From Candidatus Nitrosotalea okcheonensis (GTDB lineage Archaea > Thermoproteota > Nitrososphaeria > Nitrososphaerales > Nitrosopumilaceae), in NCBI RefSeq assembly GCF_900177045.1, contig NZ_LT841358.1:875219-939218 (forward strand): a stretch of DNA of 64,000 nucleotides. The letters run 5' to 3'. The notes beneath the pieces are model-generated. The model worked only from the letters and a program-made list of their open reading frames with translations, ran no database searches and had not been told where the DNA came from. Positions 1 to 8,346 of the stretch are shown here, in pieces; position 1 is the first letter of the stretch, and each line of letters starts with the position of its first letter. Made by a program: the position numbers and the translations under genes.

Positions 1-74
1 CCGACAGTTTACAAGTTTCGATGATTCTTTTACCGACAGTTTACAAGTTTCGATGATTCTAGTATCGATAGTTT
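1..74. repeat. Tandem 32-bp repeat at the left edge
   Basis: A 28-base segment at 1-28 recurs exactly at 33-60, giving a 32-bp period. A degenerate third start follows at 63-74 (tatcgatagttt against taccgacagttt). The array reaches the window edge, so more copies may lie to the left. There is no spacer of CRISPR length. Iteron-like or element-end repeats are possible, but the role is unknown. Confidence 0.7.
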
Positions 75-240
75 TGGAAATTATCTTTTTTAATTCATCA
101 TACTTATTAGAAATCATCTCAAACTTTCCATTGACGTTGTATTCTCTCTACTAGTTTTGCACGTAATTTGATATTTTCAACCTGAACCTTTTCATATTCT
201 ATTTTCATTTTTTGTATTTTTTGATCCTTATTGACATCTT

Positions 241-939
241 TTAACATGATCTTCCAGAGAGTTTCAATTCATCAAAATCTTTGTCAGAATTCAACATTTT
301 AGATGTCTGACCACCACTGTCTGTTCTATATGTTACCTGTATTTCCCATCTTTGACTAGATTTCGTATAGGTGTCTATTGGATGTATTCCATGAATCAAA
401 CAATCTGACAAATTTGGCTCTTCTCTTCCAGTATGAATTTTAAAAAAATAACCCAGACCAATTACGTCCATTTTATAAAACTCTGAACCTCTGGATGATA
501 TTATTTTCCCCACCTTTTCATAAGTATACGAAGTAAGAAGATTACATTCATCAATCAAATCATAGAATGACTCGACATCTTTTCTAAAATTGCTGTCTTC
601 TATTAGGTGATAAGTGTAATTGTTTTTTATTGCTTTCCAAGTATTGACGATGAATTGATAGTAATGTCTTGTACTTGATAGTAAATCATATCTTGTTTCA
701 ATTAGGATGCTTTCATCATAAAGGGGGCCATAAACACTGTCTACGGTTTTTATTATGAAATCTCTCTTCCATGCTCTTCGTTGTGTTTTGGTCTGAACTA
801 CATATGATAATACAAAACCTATTGTCACACCTATAACAGTACCCGCAATCGGATAATTTACAAAAAAGCTTATGGCCATTCCAGCAGTGGCCAAGATGGA
901 AATTATCAATATACTTAGTTTATTCCATTCTGTTTCCAT
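241..939 (-). CDS. Membrane-anchored hypothetical protein (232 aa)
   Basis: I do not recognise this family. The N-terminus has two closely spaced hydrophobic segments (about residues 8-25 and 28-47), followed by a basic stretch and a soluble, mostly helical domain of about 180 residues. The layout suggests a membrane-tethered cytosolic sensor or effector. It diverges from the gene at 1003 across a short AT-rich promoter region. Together with the next two genes it forms an AT-rich accessory block beside the casposon core, so it is probably island cargo. Function is unassigned. Confidence 0.6.
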   Translation of the reverse strand: METEWNKLSILIISILATAGMAISFFVNYPIAGTVIGVTIGFVLSYVVQTKTQRRAWKRDFIIKTVDSVYGPLYDESILIETRYDLLSSTRHYYQFIVNTWKAIKNNYTYHLIEDSNFRKDVESFYDLIDECNLLTSYTYEKVGKIISSRGSEFYKMDVIGLGYFFKIHTGREEPNLSDCLIHGIHPIDTYTKSSQRWEIQVTYRTDSGGQTSKMLNSDKDFDELKLSGRSC

Positions 940-956
940 CTAGTATGCTTAGGTTG

Positions 957-992
957 AATCTAGCATAAATAAAGATATGATTGACCTAGATT
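957..992. promoter_or_regulatory. Divergent promoter with inverted repeat
   Basis: The gap between the divergent genes at 939 and 1003 holds the inverted repeat AATCTAG (957-963) / CTAGATT (986-992). The arms flank a TATA-like element (cataaata, near 964-971). The arrangement suits an operator controlling both directions. The binding protein is unknown. Confidence 0.4.
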
Positions 993-1002
993 TGATTATA
1001 TC

Positions 1003-2007
1003 ATGAGCAATGATAGTAATCCAGAAAAACTTCCAAGCGATAAAGAAATCAAGAAATTCATGAAAGATTTCATTCATGAATTCAAGCCATATGCAGCTAA
1101 ATTAACTGGAGAAAACATGTCAATGCATTATGACAACAATGATTTACAGAATATTAAAAATTTCATTGAATTGGCAAATGATTACAATCGAAAAGAAAAC
1201 TCCATTGCAAGTGAAGACATTGCGGAACACGCAAAGTTACAAAAACGAATGGATCTAACAGATGATATTCTAAAATCTATTTTGGGATTAACGTCAGATA
1301 ATCCAGCACTTGAATTGGCTCAAATATCCAATCCGAAAAATTCCTACGAAAAAATCATTCCAGATATAAATTACAGGACATTAATGCGGGGTACAATACA
1401 TAAGGTTCTTCACACCATAGATCAGATGGGAAAACTGGAACAAATTAACAATTTCATAAAATCCATGAGACCTGATGATGTTTTTGCAATGTCACAAAGT
1501 GCCATTAGGGTTAACGAGATTATACGATCTGTATTGAAGACTAGAAAAAGAATTACAAAGGAAATAGTGGAACAATATGTAGAAAACTATAAAGAAATAT
1601 CGGGTTTCTTGGAACCGCTAATTGTAGTGCTTTTTGGTATGCAACAAATCATACAGGATAAATACAAACTTTTTACGGAAATTAAAGAGAAAATTCCCAT
1701 TGGAAATCTAACCAATCAACTAAAATCTGATCAAATGTTCAATCCTCTAGTGGAAAAATATGATCCACGCACAAGGAATTCTATAATACATGTTAGTTAT
1801 CATATAGATCCAATAAATAAAAAAATCGAATTTAATGATAAAGGAAAAATGTTTTCATTAACTTATTCGAAATTTGTTGAATATGTGCAAGAAGTGACCA
1901 AGATTGCAATCATAATATGTCATTTTGAGGAGGAGATCAGATTTCTCACATTTCTAGGATATGCCAAAAAAAGAGATGATACTCTCAATCTCAATATTGA
2001 ATACTAA
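1003..2007 (+). CDS. Hypothetical soluble protein (334 aa)
   Basis: A fully soluble, lysine-rich and mostly helical protein that I do not assign to a family. It has no signal peptide and no membrane segment. A short stretch near the C-terminus (around residues 255-265, DPRTRNSIIH) resembles the R-x4-H type motif of HEPN-like and AbiV-like helical RNases; this is weak inference. It starts at ATG 1003 downstream of the divergent promoter and is followed 38 nt later by a membrane protein on the same strand. Together they look like a two-gene soluble-effector plus membrane-partner unit in the casposon-bearing island. Confidence 0.6.
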   Translation: MSNDSNPEKLPSDKEIKKFMKDFIHEFKPYAAKLTGENMSMHYDNNDLQNIKNFIELANDYNRKENSIASEDIAEHAKLQKRMDLTDDILKSILGLTSDNPALELAQISNPKNSYEKIIPDINYRTLMRGTIHKVLHTIDQMGKLEQINNFIKSMRPDDVFAMSQSAIRVNEIIRSVLKTRKRITKEIVEQYVENYKEISGFLEPLIVVLFGMQQIIQDKYKLFTEIKEKIPIGNLTNQLKSDQMFNPLVEKYDPRTRNSIIHVSYHIDPINKKIEFNDKGKMFSLTYSKFVEYVQEVTKIAIIICHFEEEIRFLTFLGYAKKRDDTLNLNIEY

Positions 2008-2045
2008 GACAACAAATACAAACTATTATTGTCACATGTTAGAAT

Positions 2046-2591
2046 ATGTCTGATGATTGTGCACCTACTCGTTTAAGTAAGATACTAAGTTTTTTGCCAC
2101 CAATACGGATTGTAACCATTCTTAGTATCATGGTATTATTCCCATCTCTGAGATTATCGTGGGAATTTGCTGTTGTGATCTATCAAGGGTTTGCTTTCTT
2201 TTTCGTGGGTAGTTTTGTAATGGAATGGATTTTAATTTCCAAACTAAAAGGACTTCGCAAGGAATTCTGGCCTCTGTATAGCAAATATGTGGCATCGCTA
2301 CCGTTCGAATTTCTTGGCGTGTTTGTATTTGTCATATACAGCTTTAGGCCTAATTCTGGCTCTGTTGATTGGGATGAAGTAAAGTTTGCTTCAATAGCAT
2401 TGGGAGGGGGAACGATTTTAGAAATACTTCATCGTTATGTATATCCAAAACTGCCTAAAGGTAAGGAAATTAAAAGTGCAAAAGATATAGGTGTAAAAGA
2501 AATTCTGTCAATCATATCATTGACGGTATTGATTGTTTTTCTGGGATTATATACAGTCATATGGCAAGATAACGTGATTTTAAAAATTTAA
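2046..2591 (+). CDS. Small multi-pass membrane protein (181 aa)
   Basis: Four to five hydrophobic segments (about residues 20-38, 40-65, 83-102, 113-128 and 150-172) mark an integral membrane protein of unknown family. It lies 38 nt downstream of the soluble protein at 1003 and is probably co-transcribed with it. The gene ends just before the convergent casposase gene. Composition is AT-rich like the rest of the island. No catalytic motif is visible. Confidence 0.6.
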   Translation: MSDDCAPTRLSKILSFLPPIRIVTILSIMVLFPSLRLSWEFAVVIYQGFAFFFVGSFVMEWILISKLKGLRKEFWPLYSKYVASLPFEFLGVFVFVIYSFRPNSGSVDWDEVKFASIALGGGTILEILHRYVYPKLPKGKEIKSAKDIGVKEILSIISLTVLIVFLGLYTVIWQDNVILKI

Positions 2592-2612
2592 TGAGTGTTT
2601 TAAAAATTTAAA

Positions 2613-3842
2613 TTAATCTTTATTAAATTTTAACAAACTTTTATCGTAAAATTTAACTTTTTTACCATCTTGTATGTTCTTTTTCATGTACCAAAGCGTA
2701 GATTTGTTGATTCCAAGTCTTTTCCTCTCATCAGGCGTCATTTTCAGTATTTTCCCTTTAAAATCCAAAGTATCCTCGTTTTTAATTTTAAATTCTGGAA
2801 TTTTAAAATCAATTTTATCACTTTTATCAGCTATTAAATTTGCATAGTCTTGAATTTTATAAAATAAAACATTTTCATAGGTGTAATTCTTGCCTTTAAA
2901 CGGGGCTTTTAAATTAAAATTATTTTTAATTTTTAAAATTAATGCCTTGGCAGTTGACTCTTTTAATCTTATATTATAATTCTCTGTCACAATAAAATCT
3001 GATTTCTTCAACTTGGGCTTGCTGTCAAGTAATTGGATAACTGAATAATCTACAATCCATCGAAATAACTCCTGAAAGTCATAGACTAACGGAGTTTTAG
3101 CATATGCTAACTCGTGCAACAAGCCAATAGTTGGGTCTAAACCAATAGAGTTTAATGACTTTTTAACTTCTGACTCTAAAATGGCATATCCGTAATTTAA
3201 CAAGGCATTAATTTCATCGGATGCATTGGCATTCCACGAGTTAGACTTGTTCATTCTTCCCACGAATTTAAAATCAGGCGCCAATTCTGTAACTAATTTT
3301 TTAAATTGATCAAGATAAATTTGGGCAATCCGACCTTCAAAATTCATTAATTTTTTCAATTTATCTGAAATTGTGCCTGTTTGATCTTTAAAATTTAAAT
3401 TATTAAATTCATTGTTAAATTGTTTATTAAATTTATTAAAATTTAAAACATTATAAAATCTTGATAATTCTTTAATTAAATTCAATGAACTTGTTATTTT
3501 GCTATTAACAATTTCAATGGCAATTTTAAACCTGAACTCGTTGTCAAGATACTTTTGGTACTGTTTTATTCTTACTTTACCTATTTTTGGCTCTTGTGGG
3601 AGGGTTACTCCTAGCAGATTCCCATTCCAATTTAACATCGTGAGATTGACATCGTGTTTTAAAAGCCACCTCATGGACTCGAATGTTATGCTACCAGAAT
3701 GTCCATCTACTACTATGCTATCATGATCAATTTGATGTGGATAAAACTCTAGTTTCTCATTTTTTAACTTGTTTTGAATGACTAGTTTTCGTTTTTCTAC
3801 ATTGATTGATGTACCAAAGCCTGAAATTAATAATGGATTCAT
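2613..3842 (-). CDS. cas1: Casposase (Cas1-family integrase)
   Basis: The protein is a Cas1 homologue of 409 aa, longer than CRISPR Cas1 because of a C-terminal extension. The Cas1 catalytic core is intact: Glu169 in the NFEG motif, His243 in GLLHE and Glu258 in the YDFQELFR block. The preceding NA-LLNYGYAIL stretch (about residues 212-222) is typical of the family. Residues about 361-392 form an HTH-like tail (key residues P370, K374, G377, I378, K380, T382, L383, W384). In casposons this enzyme integrates the element into a target, copying it at a staggered cut. Its start overlaps the winged-helix gene's stop by ATGA, so the two are co-translated. The gene is strikingly AT-rich (many aaatttaaa runs). 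Confidence 0.9.
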   Translation of the reverse strand: MNPLLISGFGTSINVEKRKLVIQNKLKNEKLEFYPHQIDHDSIVVDGHSGSITFESMRWLLKHDVNLTMLNWNGNLLGVTLPQEPKIGKVRIKQYQKYLDNEFRFKIAIEIVNSKITSSLNLIKELSRFYNVLNFNKFNKQFNNEFNNLNFKDQTGTISDKLKKLMNFEGRIAQIYLDQFKKLVTELAPDFKFVGRMNKSNSWNANASDEINALLNYGYAILESEVKKSLNSIGLDPTIGLLHELAYAKTPLVYDFQELFRWIVDYSVIQLLDSKPKLKKSDFIVTENYNIRLKESTAKALILKIKNNFNLKAPFKGKNYTYENVLFYKIQDYANLIADKSDKIDFKIPEFKIKNEDTLDFKGKILKMTPDERKRLGINKSTLWYMKKNIQDGKKVKFYDKSLLKFNKD

Positions 3843-4558
3843 TTTTTCTTGTCTCCTATGTGATATTTGAGAATATATGGTCTAGTATGTGGAGTTACAC
3901 TATCTTGAATCCATATGGCATCAATCGCTTTTTCTTTTTTCCACAGTTTTCCCCATTTTTCATAAGAGTCATTTTTTACCATTTTGACTATTTCATCATA
4001 GTTTAGCGATATGCCCAAAATGATACTTCCTGTTTTATCGTCTCGTAAATCCAGTTTTTTGTTTTGAATATTTTCAAGTATGTGACGGATAAGTTCATTT
4101 TGAATTCTAATCAAATACTCTTTAGAGATTAGCTGAAAAAGATCAATGCTCTGATCTACAGCAACATGAACCGTGCTAGGCCAAAACAATGGTTCTGGTT
4201 TACCAGATTTTGGTACTGGAGCCATTGGGACTCCACCTGAAAGATATTTCCCGCCTCGCTCCTTTATCTCGGTTAAAATATTCTGTAACAGAAAAATTTC
4301 ATTATATGCAGATTCTCCCTTTTCTGTTAGCTTGTAGGCTTCGTTTTCATTATGAATTGTTTTTGTAATCAATCCATTTTTTCGGAGTAATTTTAAGTGC
4401 TTACTTAGAGTAGTATGAGAAAATAATACTGCATTTTCCAGTTCTTTGAATGTTTTAGGAGATTTTTCAAGCGCTAGAAGTATGTCTTCTTGATGTTTTC
4501 CCTCATCATATTTCTGCTGTCTAGCTGTATATTGCACCATTGACTTGAGTTTACTCAA
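3839..4558 (-). CDS. Winged-helix (ArsR-like) casposon regulator
   Basis: The N-terminal third (about residues 20-85) is a winged helix with a recognition helix around SHTTLSKHLKLLRKNGLI, as in ArsR/MarR-like proteins. The remaining 150 residues are a helical region I do not recognise. The gene is directly upstream of cas1 with a 4-base ATGA overlap, so the two form one operon. Likely roles are repression of the element's divergent promoter at 4559-4600 or assisting the casposase. An HTH gene next to cas1 is normal in casposons. Confidence 0.75.
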   Translation of the reverse strand: MSKLKSMVQYTARQQKYDEGKHQEDILLALEKSPKTFKELENAVLFSHTTLSKHLKLLRKNGLITKTIHNENEAYKLTEKGESAYNEIFLLQNILTEIKERGGKYLSGGVPMAPVPKSGKPEPLFWPSTVHVAVDQSIDLFQLISKEYLIRIQNELIRHILENIQNKKLDLRDDKTGSIILGISLNYDEIVKMVKNDSYEKWGKLWKKEKAIDAIWIQDSVTPHTRPYILKYHIGDKKK

Positions 4559-4600
4559 CTCATTGGAGTAGTTTAAGTTTTCGCCTCCATATACTATGTC
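4559..4600. promoter_or_regulatory. Divergent casposon promoter/operator
   Basis: Only 42 bases separate the leftward integrase operon from the rightward replication operon. A small inverted repeat (ACTC-ATTG-GAGT, near 4558-4570) with an additional half-site lies there. This is probably the control point for both halves of the element, bound by the winged-helix or AbrB-like protein. Confidence 0.4.
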
Positions 4601-4783
4601 ATGGTTAAAACAAATATTCGTAAAATCGGAAAAATCGGCAGTTATACACGCATGCTTACATTGCCTTTGTTTTGGCTAGAGATAGTCGGGCTTGATGTAG
4701 GCGATTTTGTAGAACTGTCACTTGGCAAGAACAAGGAACTTGTCATAAAACCAAAGAGGGTTAAAAATGAAAAGAAGGAATGA
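4601..4783 (+). CDS. AbrB/SpoVT-like DNA-binding protein (60 aa)
   Basis: A short swapped-hairpin type protein. The pattern N-I-R-K-I-G-K-I-G, then L-T-L-P, G-L-D-V-G-D and ending in a V-I-K-P strand matches AbrB/SpoVT domains of antitoxin-type regulators. It is the first gene of the rightward casposon operon and overlaps the next gene by 17 nt, indicating translational coupling. It probably regulates the element's own divergent promoter. No toxin partner is evident, so an antitoxin role is unlikely. Confidence 0.7.
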   Translation: MVKTNIRKIGKIGSYTRMLTLPLFWLEIVGLDVGDFVELSLGKNKELVIKPKRVKNEKKE

Positions 4784-5261
4784 AAATTGGAAAGTAGATT
4801 TAGATCTACTCACTCCAAAACAACTTGCAAAATATCATGATTCGATTGAAGCATTATACTTGATACGTCATGGTTCTTTACTAAAAAAAGCATCAAAAAT
4901 AACTAGAGTTTCTGTTTCAACGATAAAAAAATACGTTGGTTCTACATTAAGAGTAAATAATCGTAAAACAATTGCAAGAAAATCTGATAGTCTATTACGT
5001 AAAATGAGCATCTATGAAAACGGAAAAGAAGTTTTCATTCAAGTAAAAGGCAGAAAAAAAGCATCACTTATTGGCAAGTATCATAGTGCAATTGGAAGAC
5101 TAGATCAAAATGATATGACCAAATTACAGTCGTTCCAAGAAATAAAAATCAGAGACATTAAAGGCAAAGTACACAAATTCGAAATCAATGTTGACAAGAT
5201 AAAGCAAATTCTTGAACGTATTGAAGAACCAGAATTCTTCGATATTTACAGGAGTAATTGA
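4767..5261 (+). CDS. Casposon HTH protein (164 aa)
   Basis: A basic DNA-binding protein. Residues about 37-60 (KKASKITRVSVSTIKKYVGS) read as a helix-turn-helix. The C-terminal half is a mixed alpha/beta region of unknown fold. It overlaps the AbrB-like gene and ends one base before the HNH start, so it belongs to the same operon as the nuclease and the polymerase. By position it may bind the element ends or origin. No closer family assignment is made. Confidence 0.7.
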   Translation: MKRRNENWKVDLDLLTPKQLAKYHDSIEALYLIRHGSLLKKASKITRVSVSTIKKYVGSTLRVNNRKTIARKSDSLLRKMSIYENGKEVFIQVKGRKKASLIGKYHSAIGRLDQNDMTKLQSFQEIKIRDIKGKVHKFEINVDKIKQILERIEEPEFFDIYRSN

Positions 5262-5262
5262 A

Positions 5263-5598
5263 ATGAAAGATTACTTTACCAAAATATTAGGATTAATTGC
5301 AGAAAAGACATGGACTGATAAATTTGCAACAGGACAAGGATTTTGCATAATCTGTGGGCACGATGATCCATTAGATCTGGAATATCATCATGTTGCAGGG
5401 AAAAACAACAGTTCTCTTGTTGTCTCATTGTGTAGAAATTGTCATGGTAAAGTTTCAAGGAAACAACAAATTTCATGGCCAGATGAATGGTCAAGTAAAG
5501 ACAACAGTCTCAAGTACAAAGAAGGATTGATGTTAAGAGGGCTCTCAGACCTTATGCGTGTAAAATCTGATCATATTCTTCATGGTGATACTGTATGA
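5263..5598 (+). CDS. HNH endonuclease
   Basis: A compact HNH nuclease of 111 aa. Paired cysteines CIIC and CRNC hold a zinc knuckle around the HNH core: the doublet in EYHH, then N in GKNN, then H in NCHG. I chose ATG 5263 rather than an upstream start because GGAG sits 8 nt before it and the preceding gene ends at 5261. Its stop overlaps the polymerase start (ATGA at 5595-5598). HNH nucleases are regular casposon components, but their step in the cycle is unproven. Confidence 0.85.
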   Translation: MKDYFTKILGLIAEKTWTDKFATGQGFCIICGHDDPLDLEYHHVAGKNNSSLVVSLCRNCHGKVSRKQQISWPDEWSSKDNSLKYKEGLMLRGLSDLMRVKSDHILHGDTV

Positions 5599-8318
5599 AT
5601 GAAGAAACCATCGCCATTCGTGCCTACACCGTGCCCAAAAAGAGTAATTTGGGTAAAAATAAACCCAAATCATACAAAAGACCAGATGATAACGCAAATC
5701 CCACATTTGATAGGGTTCTAGTCTTTGATACAGAAACTACTACAGACCTATATCAGAACCTCAAATTCGGGTATTTTGAAACTTATCAGTATGGCGTTCT
5801 TGAAGAAAAAGGCCTCTTTTACGATCCCATAATTGTAAAACCAAAAGAATTGGCAATACTGGAGTCATACTCTAATGAAAACAATATTTCATTGTACACA
5901 CTAGAAGATTTTCGTAAAATATTTCTTGGTGAAGTTTATGATCTTCAGACATTATGTATTGGATTTAACTTGCCATTCGATCTTACAAGAATTGTATTAA
6001 AATCAACTAATGCTAGAAAAAGAAAAGATGCATTTTCACTTGAACTTTCCAAGAATCTAAAATATCCAAGATTATATGTCACACATGCTACAAACACGTT
6101 ATCATTTATCGAGTGGGCAAATTCAATGATATGGAACGGGTTCAAAGGGAATTTTGTTGATCTTCGTACCTTGTGCCATGCCCTTACCGATACAAAACAT
6201 TCTCTTGAAAGTGCATGTAAAGCATTTGATACAGAATTTCAAAAATACAAAGCAAAAGAACATGGAGTTATCAACACTACATACATTAATTATTGCATTA
6301 ACGATGTAAAATCTACCTATTCACTATACCAAAATACGAAAAAAGAATTTGATACTTACGGATTGAAAATTCCTGTAATTAGAGCCTACACACCTGCATC
6401 AATTGGAAAAGAATTTCTCAAGAAAATGGGTGTTAAACCATTCTTTGATAAAAGCCCAAAGTTCTCAAATGAAATAATTGGAAATATAATGACGGGATAT
6501 TTTGGTGGAAGGACAGAATGCAAGATTAGAAAGACTCCTGTCAAAGTGGATGTACTTGACTTTCTTAGTATGTATCCTACCGTTTGTACACTACAAAATC
6601 TTTGGAAATTCGTAATTGCAGATCATATAGAGCACGTTGAGGCAACCCAAGAAATAATCCAATTTGTAGACGGAGTCACTTTGAGAGATATCCAAAACAA
6701 GGAAAACTGAACAAAATTACAGGCAATTGTGCTTGTAGAACCTCAAGAAGATGTGCTTCCCATCAGGGCAAAATATGGTCAAAAACACGTCTGGAATATA
6801 GGCACAAGCCACGTTTCTTCTAAAACGCCCCTTTGGTACAGTCTTGCTGATGTAATTGCCTCAAAACTATACACAGGAAGAACACCCAAGATATTGCGTG
6901 CTATTAGATTTGTTCCAATAGGCACACAAAAGAGACTAGAAAAAATAGACATTCATGGAGTCAAGATCAATCCTTACACTCAAGATCTATTCAAAGAATT
7001 AATCGAATATAGACAAACCTTGAAAAAGAAACGTGATGGTTTTACAGAAACTGATTCTAAATATTCCTATTATGACAGAAAACAAAACGTAGTCAAGATT
7101 ATAACAAATGCAATAAGCTATGGAATTTTTGTTGAAATAAACACTTTGGAAGAATCATACAAGGTTCCAATTGATGTCTATGGTCTGTATCATTTTCAAC
7201 AAGAAAAAACCAAGATTGAAAAATCTGGGTTTATGTTCAATCCCATAATTGCTGTGTGTATAACATCTGCATCAAGATTATTGCTTGCAGTAACGGAAAT
7301 TTTGCTATCAAATAATGGTTCTAGTCATGCATATTGTGATACAGATTCTATGATGGTACATTCAGAGCATACAAAAGAAATTCAAGAATTCTTCCAGTCA
7401 TTAAACCCATATAGTTTTAATACGGAGATATTCAAACTAGAAAGAAAAGATGTTTGGTTTTATGGAATATCTGCAAAAAGATACTGTCTTTATACAATAG
7501 AAGATAATAAAATTATAATCGAAAAAGAAAATTATTCATCTCATGGTCTGGGGCATCTTTTAGATCCATTTGCTAATGACTCCGACAAAAAAGATGACTG
7601 GCACAAAATAATTTGGCATGATATTCTCGGTTTGCATTATGGAACTGTATCCATGGAACAACTGATTGAAAAATATGAAAACAAGTATGCCTTGTCTCAA
7701 CTTTCAATTTCAACTCCTAGAATACTTGATAGATTAAGAGAATTTAACGAGGGTAAAGACTATCATCATCAAATCAAACCGTCAAATTTCTCTCTAGTGG
7801 GATTTGCAAATGCCACTGATGAGAAAAATTCTCAAATCAAGCCAATTGCGCCCTATAGGAATCCTGCAAAACATGCAGTCTATGACTATTTTGTGGATTA
7901 TTATGACAAATCTAGGCACAAATTAAGAGGAAAGCAGTACTGGAAGACCTTTTGGAGTACATTTAGGGATTATCTTGGTCATCATGAATCAAAATTTGAT
8001 GGCAATACTGGAATATTAGCAAGAAAGTATGTCGATGTCATTGGAATAGTACACATTGGAAAGGAAAGCAACAATTTGGAAGAATCAGAGGTTTTAGGAA
8101 CTAGTTCGGATAGTTATGAAATCTATGAGAATATTGAAAACATAGAACAAAGATTCATTAAGATTGCAAAAGATGTTTTGAAATTAAACCCAAGAGATGT
8201 TAAAAAATTTGGAATATCAAAGCAGACTTTGTGGAATGTAAAAAGAAAAATAAAATTGAATCAGTATAATAAAATTTCAAATAAAATTAAATCACAAATT
8301 TTGTGTACCATTAGTTAG
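5595..8318 (+). pseudogene. polB: Casposon family B DNA polymerase, one in-frame TGA
   Basis: Two stretches in the same frame make one polymerase of about 907 codons, interrupted only by TGA at 6708-6710. The first part has exonuclease motifs FDTET (D45, E47), NLPFD (around 125-129) and YCIND (around 233-237), and polymerase motif A DFLSMYP (322-328). The second part has motif B (KIITNAISYG) and motif C (YCDTDS). The size and casposon context suit a protein-primed-type PolB. The C-terminus carries an HTH-like tail resembling that of the casposase. The stop sits where the flanking residues (KEN-stop-TKL) suggest an original Trp codon (TGG to TGA). A recent inactivation, a sequencing error or readthrough all remain possible. 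GTG 6729 could allow reinitiation, but would yield only the C-terminal part. Confidence 0.85.
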
Positions 8319-8346
8319 TCTAATAACACTTGATATCAGATTAATT

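Larger units (their letters stand above)
2613..8318. mobile_element. Casposon core (casposase, HTHs, HNH, PolB)
   Basis: The gene set cas1, winged-helix, AbrB-like, HTH, HNH nuclease and family B polymerase is the signature of casposons, self-synthesising transposons integrated by a Cas1 homologue. Thaumarchaeal casposons (family 1) are known to carry a protein-primed-type PolB. Coordinates given here are only the recognisable core. I could not identify a convincing pair of terminal inverted repeats or target duplications by eye. The true ends may include the cargo on both sides, with the right end at the tRNA-Pro 3' end (11760) and the left end beyond position 1. No cas2, effector cas genes or CRISPR array are present. 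Confidence 0.85.

Noticed and set aside
1..60. A CRISPR array linked with the nearby cas1
   Set aside because: The repeats are in tandem with only about 4 bases between them, no spacers are present, and no cas2 or effector genes occur.
2613..3842. Cas1 as part of a CRISPR adaptation module
   Set aside because: It carries a C-terminal HTH-like extension and sits with PolB, HNH and HTH genes, the casposon set; there is no Cas2.
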